Of a stretch of 64,000 nucleotides of DNA, positions 47,549 through 60,553 are shown one piece after another. The position numbers and the translations under genes are program-made. Under the pieces are notes generated by a model, which was not told the origin of the DNA, searched no databases, and worked only from the letters and a program-made list of their open reading frames with translations. The DNA comes from Psoroptes ovis (Eukaryota; Arthropoda; Arachnida; Sarcoptiformes; Psoroptidae). Position 1 is the stretch's first letter. Each line of letters begins with the position of its first letter. The stretch is taken from positions 2,418,001-2,482,000 of the forward strand of contig PQWQ01000006.1 of the NCBI GenBank assembly GCA_002943765.1. Direction: 5' to 3'.

Positions 47549-50500
47549 GTAAGTGATTATTTATTTTTTAAAATTTCTTTATAACAACTTGAAATAATTT
47601 TTTTATGATAAGATTGTGAATATTTTTTTTATCTTAACTAAATTATTTCTATTCTGACTATGTTGAAGCCTTTGATTTTCCGAAATTTCGCGGAAAATCT
47701 CCAAGAAATTCGGGAATCAATTTTCAAAGTTTTTATTAAAAAGCTTCAATTTCAGTGCTGCAATCTAGTGTTTTGACGTGTTAAATTCTTTTTGCAAAAC
47801 TTCCTTGATCTATTTTTTTGCCATCATTTTCTTAATGCATTTTTGCATCTTTTTGTCAAGTTTCAATTTCAAGTTTTTTAGTTAGTTCAATATTATGTAC
47901 ATCGAATCAATAGTATGGACGAATGATTTTCAATTAAATCAGATCATTTTCAGAATTGATCAATGATATATGTCTTATTTTATCTTATTTTATATATGGT
48001 GAATTTATTCAAGAATATTGTTTTTTTCTTTTTTTGCATCTAAGGTGATATTAATGGCATGAAAGAAACTTTGAAATGATCGAAAATTTTCTTTTTCTTT
48101 TTTTGTGCATTAATTTTCATTCATTTTCAATAATCTAATATAGATTTTGATTTTATACATTTCCAATTGCCTCTTGAGAATATAGCCTCTCTTTCCAAAG
48201 TTAATTTATGTGAATATGTGTGTGTTCGTAATAGACACAAGTGAGAATGAAATGAATACGAAACGAACCAAATACCAAAATTGAAGGATTGTTATCATCA
48301 TTTGTTTGTTCATTGTCGATCATGAACAAATAACAATAATAAATGACAATATGTGACATTCAAAATAGATAAATGAATGAATCAAGGAAACGAAAAAAAA
48401 ATCCATTTGAATGAATAAATTTGGTGTAGAAATTAGTTCAATAAAGATAAATTATTCACAATGATGATTTGATGTCTTATTTGGAGAGGAAAATTTCCTT
48501 TTCTTCGTGTTGAAAAATGATTGAATTACATTTTCAATGATTCATTTGTTCTTTCATGAAATCTTATTTGATTGATTTCAAAAAATATAAATCTCTCATC
48601 AAAAATTCCATTCAAAAATAAGTAAATTACATTTCAAATATGATTGATTAGAGTGAAAATCTTTGTCCAATTAAATATTAAATGAGAAACAGGCCAGAAT
48701 TTTAAAAAATCTTGAATTTTTCAAAATTTTTGTTTAAATTTTCAAAATCACAAAACGAAAATTTTAAATCAATCATCATTTAAACTTTCAACGAAAAATG
48801 TAAAATGTTTCGAAACACATTTCAACACACACATCGAAATACATTTTGCTGCTGTTGTTGTTGATTGATGATTCAGCATTGTTTTTTCTTTTGATTCGTT
48901 ATTATTTATTATAATTCGTTTTCATTTACTTCCATAATGGAAATTTTTATATAACAATTTATACGAATTATGAATGGTTCGAAACAAAACCGAAAAAAAA
49001 TCTAATGCAATGACAACCGAACATTGAACAAAGAGAAACAAAAAAAAAGGACAAAGATAATGACAATGCACAATTTATTGGTTAATGTCGGGCAAAATAA
49101 AAGAATTTCTGTCACCTTCATTTAACAGCAAAAATTATCATCAATGAAAAGTGAATTCATGATGATCATTTCGGTAATTTCTATTGTGTGATTCGGTGAT
49201 AATTATCAAAATCATCAGTGGAAATGATTGATATGGAATAAAATGATCGATTGATGTGTTCAATGTGATGAAAATCTTGATTTAAATTAAAAATTTCGAC
49301 AAAAATTTTAGTTCAAATTACAAACAACAAATTCATCAATCCATTGCAGATGAATATCGGACATTTTCGCTCGAATTTCGATTCCGGTTCAATTATCATT
49401 TGAATCTTTTGTTTGTTTTTCCAATTCCAATGTCCAATATTTCGATCGTATTTCTTATTTATTTTTATTTGTCCATTCTCTATGAAAATACGAAATTTTA
49501 ACGCGAAATAACCATAGAAAAATCTTATCGAATTATGCAGAACAAATTTTTCAAATTTGTCTTCATTTCAAATGTTTTTGCCAATATTTTGAAGGCATGA
49601 TAAAGAAATTTTTGTTTTATGACTTCATTTTTTTCCATTACCAACACCATTAGCCAAGGTATGTTTTTCTGATATGAATTTTTGCTTTTTTCGTTTGTTT
49701 TTGTTTTTTCTGTTCATGAATGAAATACAAACAAACGAAAATGGAAAAAAACAAATAAATCCAGATTCTAAAATACAAACAAACAAACAACGATATGAAA
49801 TAAAAAAGATGTTCAAAACATATCTCCTATTTTTTTCTCTGTGTCTCTCACCATGGATTCCATGAGATAGAATTAAAATAAAACAAAAAAAAAAAAATGA
49901 AAACTTTTTCATTTATGGAACATTGAAGAATAATGAAGAACCGAAAAAAACAGAATAATTCTGCTGTTTTAAATTTTGTTTGCTTTTAAAATTTTGAAAA
50001 TTTCCATCAAATACCCACCACTATCGTAGATATAAATATAAATATATAGAACAAATGAAACACTTGAACACAGAAGAAGAAGAGATAATTGTTTGAATTC
50101 ATTTTTTTTTCATTTTTTATTTATCTTTGATTCATTTTCTATTTTTAGAAATTCATTTTTAAATGAAGCATATTTACTATTTGGAATAAGTTTATTTTGA
50201 TGTATTTTCATTTATTACTACTACGGCCGCTGCTTCTGCTGCTGCTGTTTATTTTTATACAAACATAATTAAAAATTTCTTCAATTTCATTCGATGATTC
50301 CAAAAGCCTTTGATGCTCAGAATTTGTTTCAAAAAAAAAAAATCTTGAGATTCATTAATTCAATTGGATTTGATGTAAATCTTTTTTTTTATTTCACACG
50401 AACATAGAATTTTCTGAATCTGTGAATTTGTGAATTTTCGTTTACATTTGAATTTTTATCTTATCATCTTTTATTCGATATTTTCATTTATTTTTCTCGA

Positions 50501-51785
50501 TAAATAAATAAATAAAATATACGATCAGATAAGAAAAAAATAATGAAATTTTTTCATATCGAATCTTAATTCATTCTTTTTGAATGAATCAATGTATGAA
50601 TTTATAATATCTTCATCAAGATTAATTTTTGAATCTAATAATTCTTGTTTTCAGTAATATCAGGAAGAGAAAAAACCAATTTTTCTCTTTTTCGATATTT
50701 CATTTATATCATATTCGATATATAAATAATATAAATGCGTGAATGATGGAGCCATGGAGCTTGAAATTTTTCTCGATACTATTTTCAATTTCAATCAATT
50801 AAATTATATTTGTGTAGTTTTGTCATAAACAAACAAATACAAACACACACGCAAAACTTTATTTTTGAATTTGGATACAAATAATAGAAAAATATCACTC
50901 TGAATTTTTCATTTATTTATTTTATTCTATTTTCGAGTAAAACATTAGTCGACACCTGGATATTTTTAAATTTTCACAGCAGCACAAAAGAATAAAATAA
51001 AACAAAAAGCGTTCATTGTTGCTTCATACAATGGTGTGGCATATATGTTCTTCTGGGACAATTACTATTATCATTATTTTTATTTTTAACTTTAAATTCA
51101 TTTTAGCTTTCAATTGTGATTCGCCATTATCATTATTTCTATTATATTCATTCGTTTATTTATTTATCAATTTCTATTTTTCCGAAAATTTCCAAAATTT
51201 AATTTGTTTAATTTGTCTACTTTTTGATTTCCTCATTACTCCTCTACCATTCAATTGATATGAGATCCCCCACTAAATACAAATGAATTGTTTGATATGG
51301 CAAGCAAATAGGCAAGAAACAGTGAAAAATTAATGAATCTTCAATTAAAGATTTCGGTACTTGTGAATTTTTACTTCACATTACTTCACAATAATCATTT
51401 ACGTTTGCAATTATTTTTTGATTGTAGAATTCAATTTTTAAAAAGGAAATTAAATCAAATAGACTTTAATAAACATAAATTCCTTTCGTATTGAACTTTA
51501 AATTATTCTTAAGAACTTGATTAAAAGCATTAAAATGTTTGGTTTCACAAGAAATTCTTCATCGAATTCTTCTTAATTCGTTTAAAATATTTATTTATTT
51601 ATCTATTTTTTAATGAAAAATTCAAAAACATTTTCACATCTTTCATAATCCAAGTGAAAAGAGAGAGAAAGCGAGGGAAAACATTGATTTTTCATTATTT
51701 TTCTTCAACGGAAAAAAATGAAAAATTGTTTTCCATGTATCATAATTCATCATTAATATATATGATTGTTGGCAAATATTATATA

Positions 51786-51800
51786 ACACACACACACACA
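51786..51800. repeat. (CA)n microsatellite
   Basis: Seven consecutive CA units. Confidence 0.85.
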
Positions 51801-52002
51801 TATAATTCATTTGATCATAATTGAATCATTTTGATTTTGATTTTTTATTTCATTCATTCATTATCATTCATCATTAAAATAATGATTTTTTTGCTTTGAT
51901 TTTTTTCATTTTTTTATTTCTTACAACATTTTCACATGATGATGATGATGATAATAAATGGCAAACGCAAATGAATTTTTCATTTTTTTCTTGATAATGA
52001 TT

Positions 52003-52013
52003 ATAATAATAAT

Positions 52014-52043
<30 letters not shown>
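52003..52043. repeat. (TAA)n microsatellite
   Basis: About thirteen TAA/AAT units with one interruption near the left end, the longest trinucleotide run noticed in the window. Confidence 0.9.
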
Positions 52044-52046
<3 letters not shown>

Positions 52047-52267
52047 GAAAAAATATTACAACTGATGTAAAAAAAATCTTGATTTTAGTTCGCCGTCGCA
52101 ATAACCGAAAATGATGAAAATAGATGAAAAAAAATTCGATCAAAATGAAATTGAATGAATTCATTCATTTCATTTTCGGTGTATTGTGAATTATTATTAT
52201 TTTCCGTTCATTCATTCATTCTTGTCTTGTTTTTATTTTCATTCGTTTGCAGACGACAGAATCGTGA

Positions 52268-52286
52268 TATTATTATTATTATTATT
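52268..52286. repeat. (ATT)n microsatellite
   Basis: Six consecutive ATT units. Confidence 0.85.
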
Positions 52287-55136
52287 CTATTTTATTTTAG
52301 GTTCAAACCTCGAAAATAGACAAAAAAGAAAAAAGAGTAATGGTAAAATTTCCAATTCAAATTCTCCAATAGATTCAAGCATTCATTGATTCAAATGAAT
52401 TGAATTTGATTTTTTTATGATTTTATATTATGTTTGTTTTTTCCAGGTTATATTTTCTCTATTTTTTTCATTTATTTATTTTTCGTCATCTTCTTCAAAG
52501 CCTTTCTTGTTTTGTTTCTGTTGTTGTTGGTGTTTTAGATTCTGGAACATTTTGTTATTTCATTGTGTGTGTGTCTGTGTGTCTATTTTCAAAATGACAT
52601 CATCAAACTTGAATGAAATTTCTAATAAAATAAATAAACACAAAATTTCAAAATAAAATTTCCAATATAATTGATCGGAAGAATAAAATATGTAATGGAA
52701 AATAAAATTGATGACAAAATTAAAAAAAAATAATAAGAAAATGAAATGAAATAATTGTATTTCGCTGTACATGTTGACAGTTTTATATTTCAATTTCATC
52801 AAATTTCAAAATTTTTCAATTCAATATTTTTTTCTACTTTGAATGATCGATGACAATTTGTATTTTACAATTATTTTGTTCTATTTTCATTCTCTTTCTT
52901 TCTCCAATTTTATTCTGGCCTTAAAGTAATGCAAACAAACAACATCTAACTGCTGTGTGTGCGTTCAATTTTTGAATGAAAAATTGTTATTCGCATCCAT
53001 GTTTTTCAGTTAAATAAACTAAACTGAAACTTAAAGACAGATATAAAAATAATGAATGAATCAATACAAAAGTTTTACCCCTAGTGAATTCAAAGAGTTC
53101 TGCCCAAGCCAACATACACATATCGAAAAAATTCATGATTATTATCATCAAACAACAAGAATTTCAAAGTTTTATTCACCGAAAATCTTCATTATGATTG
53201 TGAAAATTTTTATGAATTTCTTTTCATCTTTACAAATTCTTAGATGATTGAGAAAATTTTTCACGTTTCACCGTTCTCAAATCGCAATTTAATCGTTTTT
53301 GTTCATCATTACTGAAAAAACAAATAAGCAATTTTCTTGCGATATGTAATTATAAAGAAAATTGAATTTTCAATCAGTTTTTTTCATTGATTCGATTCTC
53401 CGTTTATGTGTGTGTTCGATGAACTATTTAGAAAAGATATTCTGTGCTCATTATTTTGATTTTCTCTTTTATATCTTGATTAATTTTATTATCAATTGAT
53501 TGAATTTTGATTTTGTTTATTCATTTATTATTTTCTTTGCTTCGATTAATCAGAATCGTTTTTGTTATTATAATTTCACTGTTTCTCTGTATTGATTTGT
53601 TATTTTTCGATCATAATCGTTCATGTTCACAACTATTATTATGGTGATTTGTTCAATATATAAAACTATCTACATTCGATAATAACATTGACAACAAAAA
53701 TAAACTGTAACAAATAATAATTTGATTATTTGATCAATCATTTTGTCATCGTTTTTATTATCGTTTTGATTTTTTGCGTTGACTTTTCAACCATTCTATT
53801 ATCGTTTCGTTTTTTTCTTTTTTCTAATCATTGTTCATCTGTCAATCAGCTATTTATGATCATTGATCGATACATTTTTTATTACTATAATCTTCAAGAG
53901 TAACTTTCATAATTTTCATTGATATAACTCGCTACCACACTATTTCACTGCAACAACGACCACAAAAACAACAGATTGCTCATTACATTCATTGATCATA
54001 AATAATCGGTAACAAATAGATTATCGTTTATTGTTTCAAAATGTCATGTTTTCAATGTTTGTTTTCGTGATAGTTTTTCATTAATCCAAATTTAAATCTT
54101 TAAATTAAAAGTTTATGATGTTTATGATTAGAAAACACACGTAATCAACATAGATTTATATTCGCATTTTACAATTGAATTTTGTGCCAATTTTCTCGTA
54201 TTCTGTATATTCTTATGCTTCTTTTTTTCTAAGAAAATATCAAAAAATTTAATTTTTAAAAATAGAAAATTTTATGATACGAAATGATGGCTGATTTTCT
54301 TTCATCTTCATTATTAATAAGAAAATATTTTAAATTTATTTTTTTCCGTATAAAATTTTGTATAAAAATTTTTCTTTGATACAAATTTATCATGATGAAT
54401 ACGGCAACCAATTTTTTATTTTTCAATGAATGAATAAAAATTTAAAATATTCAATTTATAAATATTCATTTTGGCTTGTTTTTCCCTTTCTTTCTTGAAT
54501 TCGTTCATCATCATCATTATTATGATTTTTATTATTTGTTTTGCCAATATTCAATGAATAAATATTGAAAAATTTGACACACATACACATGAACACATTA
54601 AAGAAGAAAAAAAATATAATGAAAACATCATTGTTAAAAATCAGAAAAAATTGAATAATTTCTGTTATTCTTCATAATCAAAAAAGTGTGACAAAATTTG
54701 ATCATTTTCATTGTAAAGATGTTTAATGTGAAATATGATTTATTTTTCAACAATAACTAGACAAATTTTAATTTGTCATCATTCAATTTTTTCTTTATTC
54801 ATCAGTAATTTGATAATTGCCTATTTGTATGTGTGTAATTTGTATGATGATATAATGTTAAAAAAGAAAATAAATAGATACATCATTCATCATTAGATTC
54901 AATTAAAATTTTCGATGCTAAATAATCCATCATATGATTGTTGTTGATCGTTCAATTGAAAAAAAAAAACTGAAAATCTCTTTTCTAATCGAAAATCAAT
55001 TGCCAATTTGATTAGACTATCTTCTTATAAATACTGCCAATTCATTAGCAATAATTTTTTGATTAATTTAAATTCAATCAATTTCTCATTTTAATTCAAT
55101 TATTTATTAATTTATTCATTATTTATACATGTACAG

Positions 55137-55865
55137 TTGTATTGGTGAATGCTGCACCAATTCAATCAGAAAATGGTCAACAACAACAACATTTGCAACA
55201 ATCAGCCATTAATGATTCAACATTGAAGAAAAAATCCAATCCATTTAGTACATTATTTCGGCGAAAAAAAACATCAACAACAAATAAAAATAATCAATAT
55301 AATCGTTATTCAGTTAATGATTTAACTACAAACGATATAAATGAAAATAATAATAACAATAATAATAGCAATAATCAATTGATAAAATCATCAATATCAT
55401 CATCAGCAACAACAACAACTTCTTCGTCGGTACAAAATTCATGCGATAATAATAATGAACAACAACAACAACAACGTTTGAATGATAATAATAATCATAT
55501 TTATGATTCAAACGAAGAAAATCATCAACAACAACAACCTATTTCATCTACAGAGATAAAATCAATATTGAAAAAAGCTAAAACCTCAACAACATCAACA
55601 TCATCGTTAACAAAAATATTATTACGTAAATCATTATCATCAACAAATGAATTAAATAATAATAACATTGAAACGAATGATTTAAATAATCAAACTATTG
55701 AAAATTTGAAAAACAATAACAATAGTAATTGTAATCAAAATAATCGTGATTCTAATATAAATTCATCATCATCACCATCAAACAATATGTCAGCGAATGA
55801 TAAAGAAAACAATGCAAACGATAATGGCAAAACAACAGCACAAATTCTTATACAAACTGGTAGTT
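55137..55865 (+). CDS. large Asn/Gln/Ser-rich coding exon, unknown protein
   Basis: A 729-base open segment bounded by an acceptor (TGTACAG) and a consensus donor (GTAAGT at 55866). It begins with two bases of a codon and ends with one, so its length is a multiple of three. If not spliced the frame stops at 55871 (TAG). The product has low-complexity runs: Asn stretches, Gln runs after NNNEQ and Ser/Thr blocks encoded by near-pure AAT, CAA and TCA repeats. Between these are basic patches (KKKSNPFSTLFRRKKTSTT and EIKSILKKAK) and a less repetitive end (GKTTAQILIQTGS). Such sequence is usually disordered, and the basic patches could bind nucleic acid or phospholipid or be phosphorylated; this is inference. 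No family is recognised. The lack of an early ATG indicates an upstream exon, probably 47503-47548. Confidence 0.7.
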
Positions 55866-57011
55866 GTAAGTAGTGGAATTTTTTTTCATTTTATTCAAAA
55901 TTCATTAAAATTTATTTTTTTTAAATGATTCAATTTAAAAATTAACACGTGAAGAATATTCTAAAGAGCACTATTTCTTTATTTTTTTTTCCACAAAATC
56001 AAAATAGACATTAAATTTTAAATTGAATTCTATTATATTATGTTTTTAAAATTTTCAATTATCAAATATTATTAAAATTGACACAATTTTGTGTGTAAAT
56101 TTATGTGTGTTTCGGTGCTTGCAACCTACATTAATCTAATTCAAAATGTTCAGTCTTTTTTTCTGTGTTTCCTGAGTTGTCATTATCAGGTGTTAAACCT
56201 TAATTTTATGTAATTTTTTGTTTCCTGAACAAAAAAAAATATGATTTACGTAATGTTTCATGTTTTTTAAATGGATTTGAATGTATAGAAACAACAAAGC
56301 AAACAAAGAAATGGATGAATGAAAAAATGATCGAAAATTTTAAAAATAACATGTTTTTAAAATTCAATTCCAAACTAATTATTTTCGGATTTACGTAATA
56401 ATAAGTGATAGATATTATCAGTGACAAAAATAGAATTTTTAAAATTTTTTCATTTTCTTTTATAACAATGAAAAACCGCCACCTTATATTAAATTTTGTA
56501 TGAAAAATTTCCCTTACTATTCCGTGAAAAGAGTGAACAGAAAAATATTAATAAAATTTTTCAACAAAATTTGATTTTTTCGGGAGAAAAATTTTTCAAA
56601 AAACATCATTGATGCATCGTGAATACTTGAAAGATGATGATGATTTGAATCAAATTCGGCAATTTTAAAAAAAACTCAAAGATAGTTGGAAAATTTTTTT
56701 ATTTTTTACAAATTATTTGCTTGAAGCAACCTATGCACCGATGAATCATTTATTTCTCATAATCATTAATATCAATGATGCAAAAATGATTCAATTATTT
56801 TTTAGTTTAAAATTTGAAATTTTTCTTTCAAAAATTTCAAATTCATTTTCCGTCATTCTCGATCTCGAGCATTTATTATGATTTGACATTTTTTCATAAT
56901 TTCATTATTTCATTTGGATAAATTTGTAATTGAATTTTTTGTTCTCTTTTGTTAACACGAAATCTTATAATTACGAAATTTCTTTATTTTCAAATAAATT
57001 TACATCAACAG
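55866..57011 (+). other. inferred intron of the N/Q-rich gene
   Basis: Starts GTAAGT and ends TTTACATCAACAG. AT-rich with no coding character. An alternative acceptor at about 56190 (TTATCAG) would give only four more codons before a stop. Confidence 0.35.
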
Positions 57012-57103
57012 CGATAATTGCCCACCCACAAAATCAAATTTTCAAACAACGAATTCCGTCTATTATTACGTCGATGGGCAAAAATTGTTTATTTTTCCTT
57101 TGA
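57012..57103 (+). CDS. candidate terminal exon of the N/Q-rich gene
   Basis: After a CAACAG acceptor, the frame dictated by the 55865 donor is open for 30 codons (a Ser codon completed across the junction, then IIAHPQNQIFKQRIPSIITS) and ends at TGA 57101-57103. An AATAAA follows within ten bases and a second one shortly after. Composition is mixed and unlike surrounding AT-rich nonsense. With exons 47503-47548 and 55137-55865 the total is 867 bases, 288 aa. The polyadenylation hexamer being so near the stop and the shortness of the open run leave chance possible. Confidence 0.35.
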
Positions 57104-57109
57104 CATACT

Positions 57110-57115
57110 AATAAA
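57110..57115 (+). terminator. candidate polyadenylation signal
   Basis: AATAAA just after the TGA at 57101, followed by AATAAA again five bases later. It would end the inferred N/Q-rich gene. Confidence 0.35.
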
Positions 57116-58046
57116 GAATAAACACATTGAAAATTTCAAAGTAATCATATTCCATCATTCTATTTTCATCATTCGAATCAGTATTTGATTGCTTGTTAAC
57201 ACACCAACACACGCAATTGATTGAAGAAAAAAATCAAAAACACATTTACAAACACAAAAAAGTACACAAAAATTGATTGATATTTTGTGTCATATAGAAA
57301 ATGGTGAAAATTTATTTATAAATAAATTTCAAATAAAAATAAAAATTCATCAACTTTTCAATTTCAATTTTCACAAACTATTGTTGTTTGTGTGTGTATC
57401 TACTGTTATTATTATCATTATTATTATTTTTCTATTTTTCAAACAAATCTTATAATTCTGTCATTGTTTATTTATATTTATACATTTCGTAATATTTTTT
57501 GCTGACTTTTTCATAAAAATAAGTGGCATACATTGAAATTCTCTTTTGATTGTTTGTTATAAAAATATTTATTTGAAGAATATTGAATTGTTTGTCAATT
57601 TAAAAATGGAATAAAACTAAATAAAATAACAAAATCAAATCGATAAAATCAATATCGATGTTAATATTGTAAAATATGAAAGTAAAATGTAGTATTTTTT
57701 TCATTTCTGTTCATTGTTATTCAATCGACTTTGATTTGAATAAAAATAATCAAAAATTTTTCAATATTCGGATTTCGGGTCCAATATGAATAAAAAAATG
57801 GCAAAAATACCAACTAATATTCAATTGATAACTCTTTTTTATCGAGGGCATTTACTTTCTCTCGGCATTTGCTGTGTTTATTATGGGCTTAATTTGTGAA
57901 ATTGAAATTCTCTTTTTTTTCACCCCGGTTTCACATGATTATAATTATCATTATCTTTGACTATCGTACATTCATATCGATAAATTTTTGTCTAATCCTA
58001 AAAGTTCCTAATTCAATTCATGACAAGAGAAAAAAAATGTGTGATA

Positions 58047-58066
58047 ATTATTATCATGATAATAAT
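58047..58066. repeat. 20-bp perfect palindrome
   Basis: ATTATTATCATGATAATAAT is its own reverse complement, centred on CATG. It is likely a product of simple-repeat sequence. Confidence 0.7.
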
Positions 58067-58323
58067 AATGATATTATTATTAATAATATTATTTGAATGA
58101 TTCAAAAAATCAATTGATGCGTAAATTTTTCCATTTTTTCATTTATTTTGATTTCGAAAAAAATGGATTTAATTTCTGTTAATGTTCAAAAATTGAAAAT
58201 ATGAAGAAAAATCATATCTCCAAATATGCAGAGTTTTTTGCATTTGACTCTTTAACCGTAAGCTTGGAATTATTATTTAAAACTGAAACCATTTGTGAAA
58301 TACGATTAAATGCGGCTTATGAT

Positions 58324-58350
58324 CATGCGGCCGCATGCCATGTCTGGCAT
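58324..58350. repeat. GC-rich palindrome with adjacent small hairpin
   Basis: CATGCGGCCGCATG (58324-58337) is a perfect 14-bp palindrome, overlapped on its right by ATGCCA/TGGCAT, a 6-bp stem with a 4-base loop. It is very GC-rich for this window. Confidence 0.7.
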
Positions 58351-60523
58351 ACACATTTGTCATTTGATAATTCATGGATTTTTCTTCTTTGAATAATCAT
58401 TTTTTTGAAGTAAATACGCACCGACATATAATTTTGCTGATTTTTTAAATTCCTCAAATTTTTTTTCATATAAAAAAAATTAAAAATTGTCACGATTCTC
58501 AATCAAAAGATGTCGTACAAGTTTTTCAAATATTTGAATTTCTGAAATTCCATTGAATTCTTCAAAGATTTTCAGAATTTTTTTCTTCTTTCATTGTTCA
58601 AGTTTTTCAAATAAATCACTATCACTTTTTGTTTGTTTGTTGTACAAAAGGATTCGTCGCAAATGTGTTTCACATTGTTTTGATTTTCATTTCTTTACCA
58701 TCATTATCATCACTATTATTATCATCATCATTTTCTTTTACATTCATTTCACCTTCAAAAGAAAAAATATTTTCCAAAGAAAATAAATTGTCCAAAATAT
58801 TTTTGGGCTACAAAACCAAACAAGTCAATCATTATACATGTTTTTAGAGCATTAGAGACCTGCATATAGACATTGGAAAATTCATGGCAGAAGCATCATG
58901 ATCATCATCGGTAATGCATCTACAATCAGCATTAAAATCATGCAAGAATAACGCTCAAAAATGCTATGAAACGATATTCTATATGTTCAGCTTATGTTTC
59001 TTATTGTTTAGAAATAAATATAATTCTATATTCTTCAATTTTTGTTCAAAAATAACTAAAATAATCCTCCACCGATTCTACCACTACCTACGATCATCAT
59101 TATTATTTGTAATCCGAAGTCATTAATATTATTATTATCATTAATTAACAAATAAAAAATGAAAATAATAATGATAACATTTTCTCTCAATTCATTTATA
59201 TATGAATAATCATAGAAAAATAACCAAAATACAAATGTAAAAATAAAACATTCCAAGATGTTTTGTCGGCAAAATAATGGTTGTCGCTTTTGCTGTTAAA
59301 GTTTGTTTGTTAGTCCGGCATGTATACATGTAAATATTAAATAAATTCATATATAAATATTAAATACATATGCGACTATTGTTCAAATGAAATGATAAGT
59401 TTGAATTTGATTATAATAAAAATTTGAATATGCGTCAAAATGAAAATTTTGAAAGTTGAAAATCATATATTATTTTTTCTTCATCAGAAGACTATGGTTT
59501 GCAATGGCCATTGTGTAATGACGACAAGAATAATGACAAATTTTCGTATTTCTGTCTTCCTTTTTGCTTTCATTCTTGACTTTGAAATTTGATTTTTTTC
59601 TCTCCTTTTTCATACCCGGTATATTTATTATCAAATTTTATTTATTTTTGGATGAAATCAAGCAAAAGAAATAAAAGCAACAAAAAGCAAATGACAATAG
59701 ACCAGGACTGAGCTAGATTAGACTTGGAAAAAATAAAATTCTTTGCAATTTTTTTCTTTTGTGTTCGCTCGCTTTATTTATTTATTTATTTCATTGAATT
59801 CATTTGATTCATTTTTCATTTTCATTGTCAAAGTTTCAAATGAAAATAAAATAAAATACATTTCAGATAAATAATGATGATGAAAGTTGAATGAAAGAAA
59901 AAAATGAAAAAAATCAATGATATTTTATATAGACATTTAAAATTATTAATTTGTCGAACAAAAAAAAAAAAAACTTTGCGCATGATTTTTATTCTGGCAG
60001 CTTTTATTTTGCCCGAATATTAAAGAATTTTCTATTCTAAATATTTACAAAATAAATAGAATTTTTCAAGAATTTTCAGAGAGAGAGATGAAGATAAAAA
60101 TTGCAATCAAACAATCAAATGTATCAGTTTTCATTACATTTTATTCAAGGATTTATTTGGTTGTTTGCATAAAAAATTTTGCCCATAAAATCTCATCTTG
60201 TATGGATTTATCAAAATTTTTCAATTTGAAATTATTTATTTATTTATTTTATCATCGTTGAATGCAATTTATGGAAAATAAATTTTCAAAATTTGAATTA
60301 TCGAAAATTTTTTTCCCTTCACAAATTTTTAAATCTCATGAATTTATCGACAAAAAAAAAAAATGTTTTGCATCAATTTTTCCATAATAAATTTAAAAGA
60401 TATACTTTAAATTATAAAAATACCGCATTTAGAGGGAACTAACATCCTTGTTGTGGGTTATTAATTGGTTTAATTAAAGAAAAAATTTGATAGAAATTTT
60501 ATTTATTTCACTTTGTGATTAAT

Positions 60524-60553
60524 CTGATCACACCACATTGGTTTGGTGATCAG
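60524..60553. repeat. inverted repeat CTGATCAC / GTGATCAG
   Basis: Eight-bp perfect arms with an additional inner ACCA/TGGT pairing, forming a bulged hairpin of about 30 bases. Confidence 0.6.

Larger units (their letters stand above)
47549..55136 (+). other. inferred long intron
   Basis: The stretch between the candidate first exon and the N/Q-rich exon. It has a consensus GTAAGT donor and ends in TACATGTACAG. Inside are AT-rich sequence, a CA run (51786-51800), TAA (52003-52043) and ATT (52268-52286) runs and no other recognised gene. An internal unrecognised exon cannot be excluded. Confidence 0.4.

Noticed and set aside
12601..55136. Direct splice from the 12.6 kb donor to the 55.1 kb acceptor, which is phase-compatible
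   Set aside because: It would need a 42-kb intron spanning two genes and a retroelement. The 47503 exon is nearer, has a better start context and fits the same phase.
55326..55511. 61-codon minus-strand frame opposite the N/Q-rich exon
   Set aside because: Tyr/Val/His runs are the complement of AAT and CAA coding repeats on the plus strand.
58232..58257. 26-base micro-exon between a GCAG acceptor and a GTAAGC donor
   Set aside because: Joined to the 55865 donor it creates an immediate TAG, and no other upstream partner is evident.
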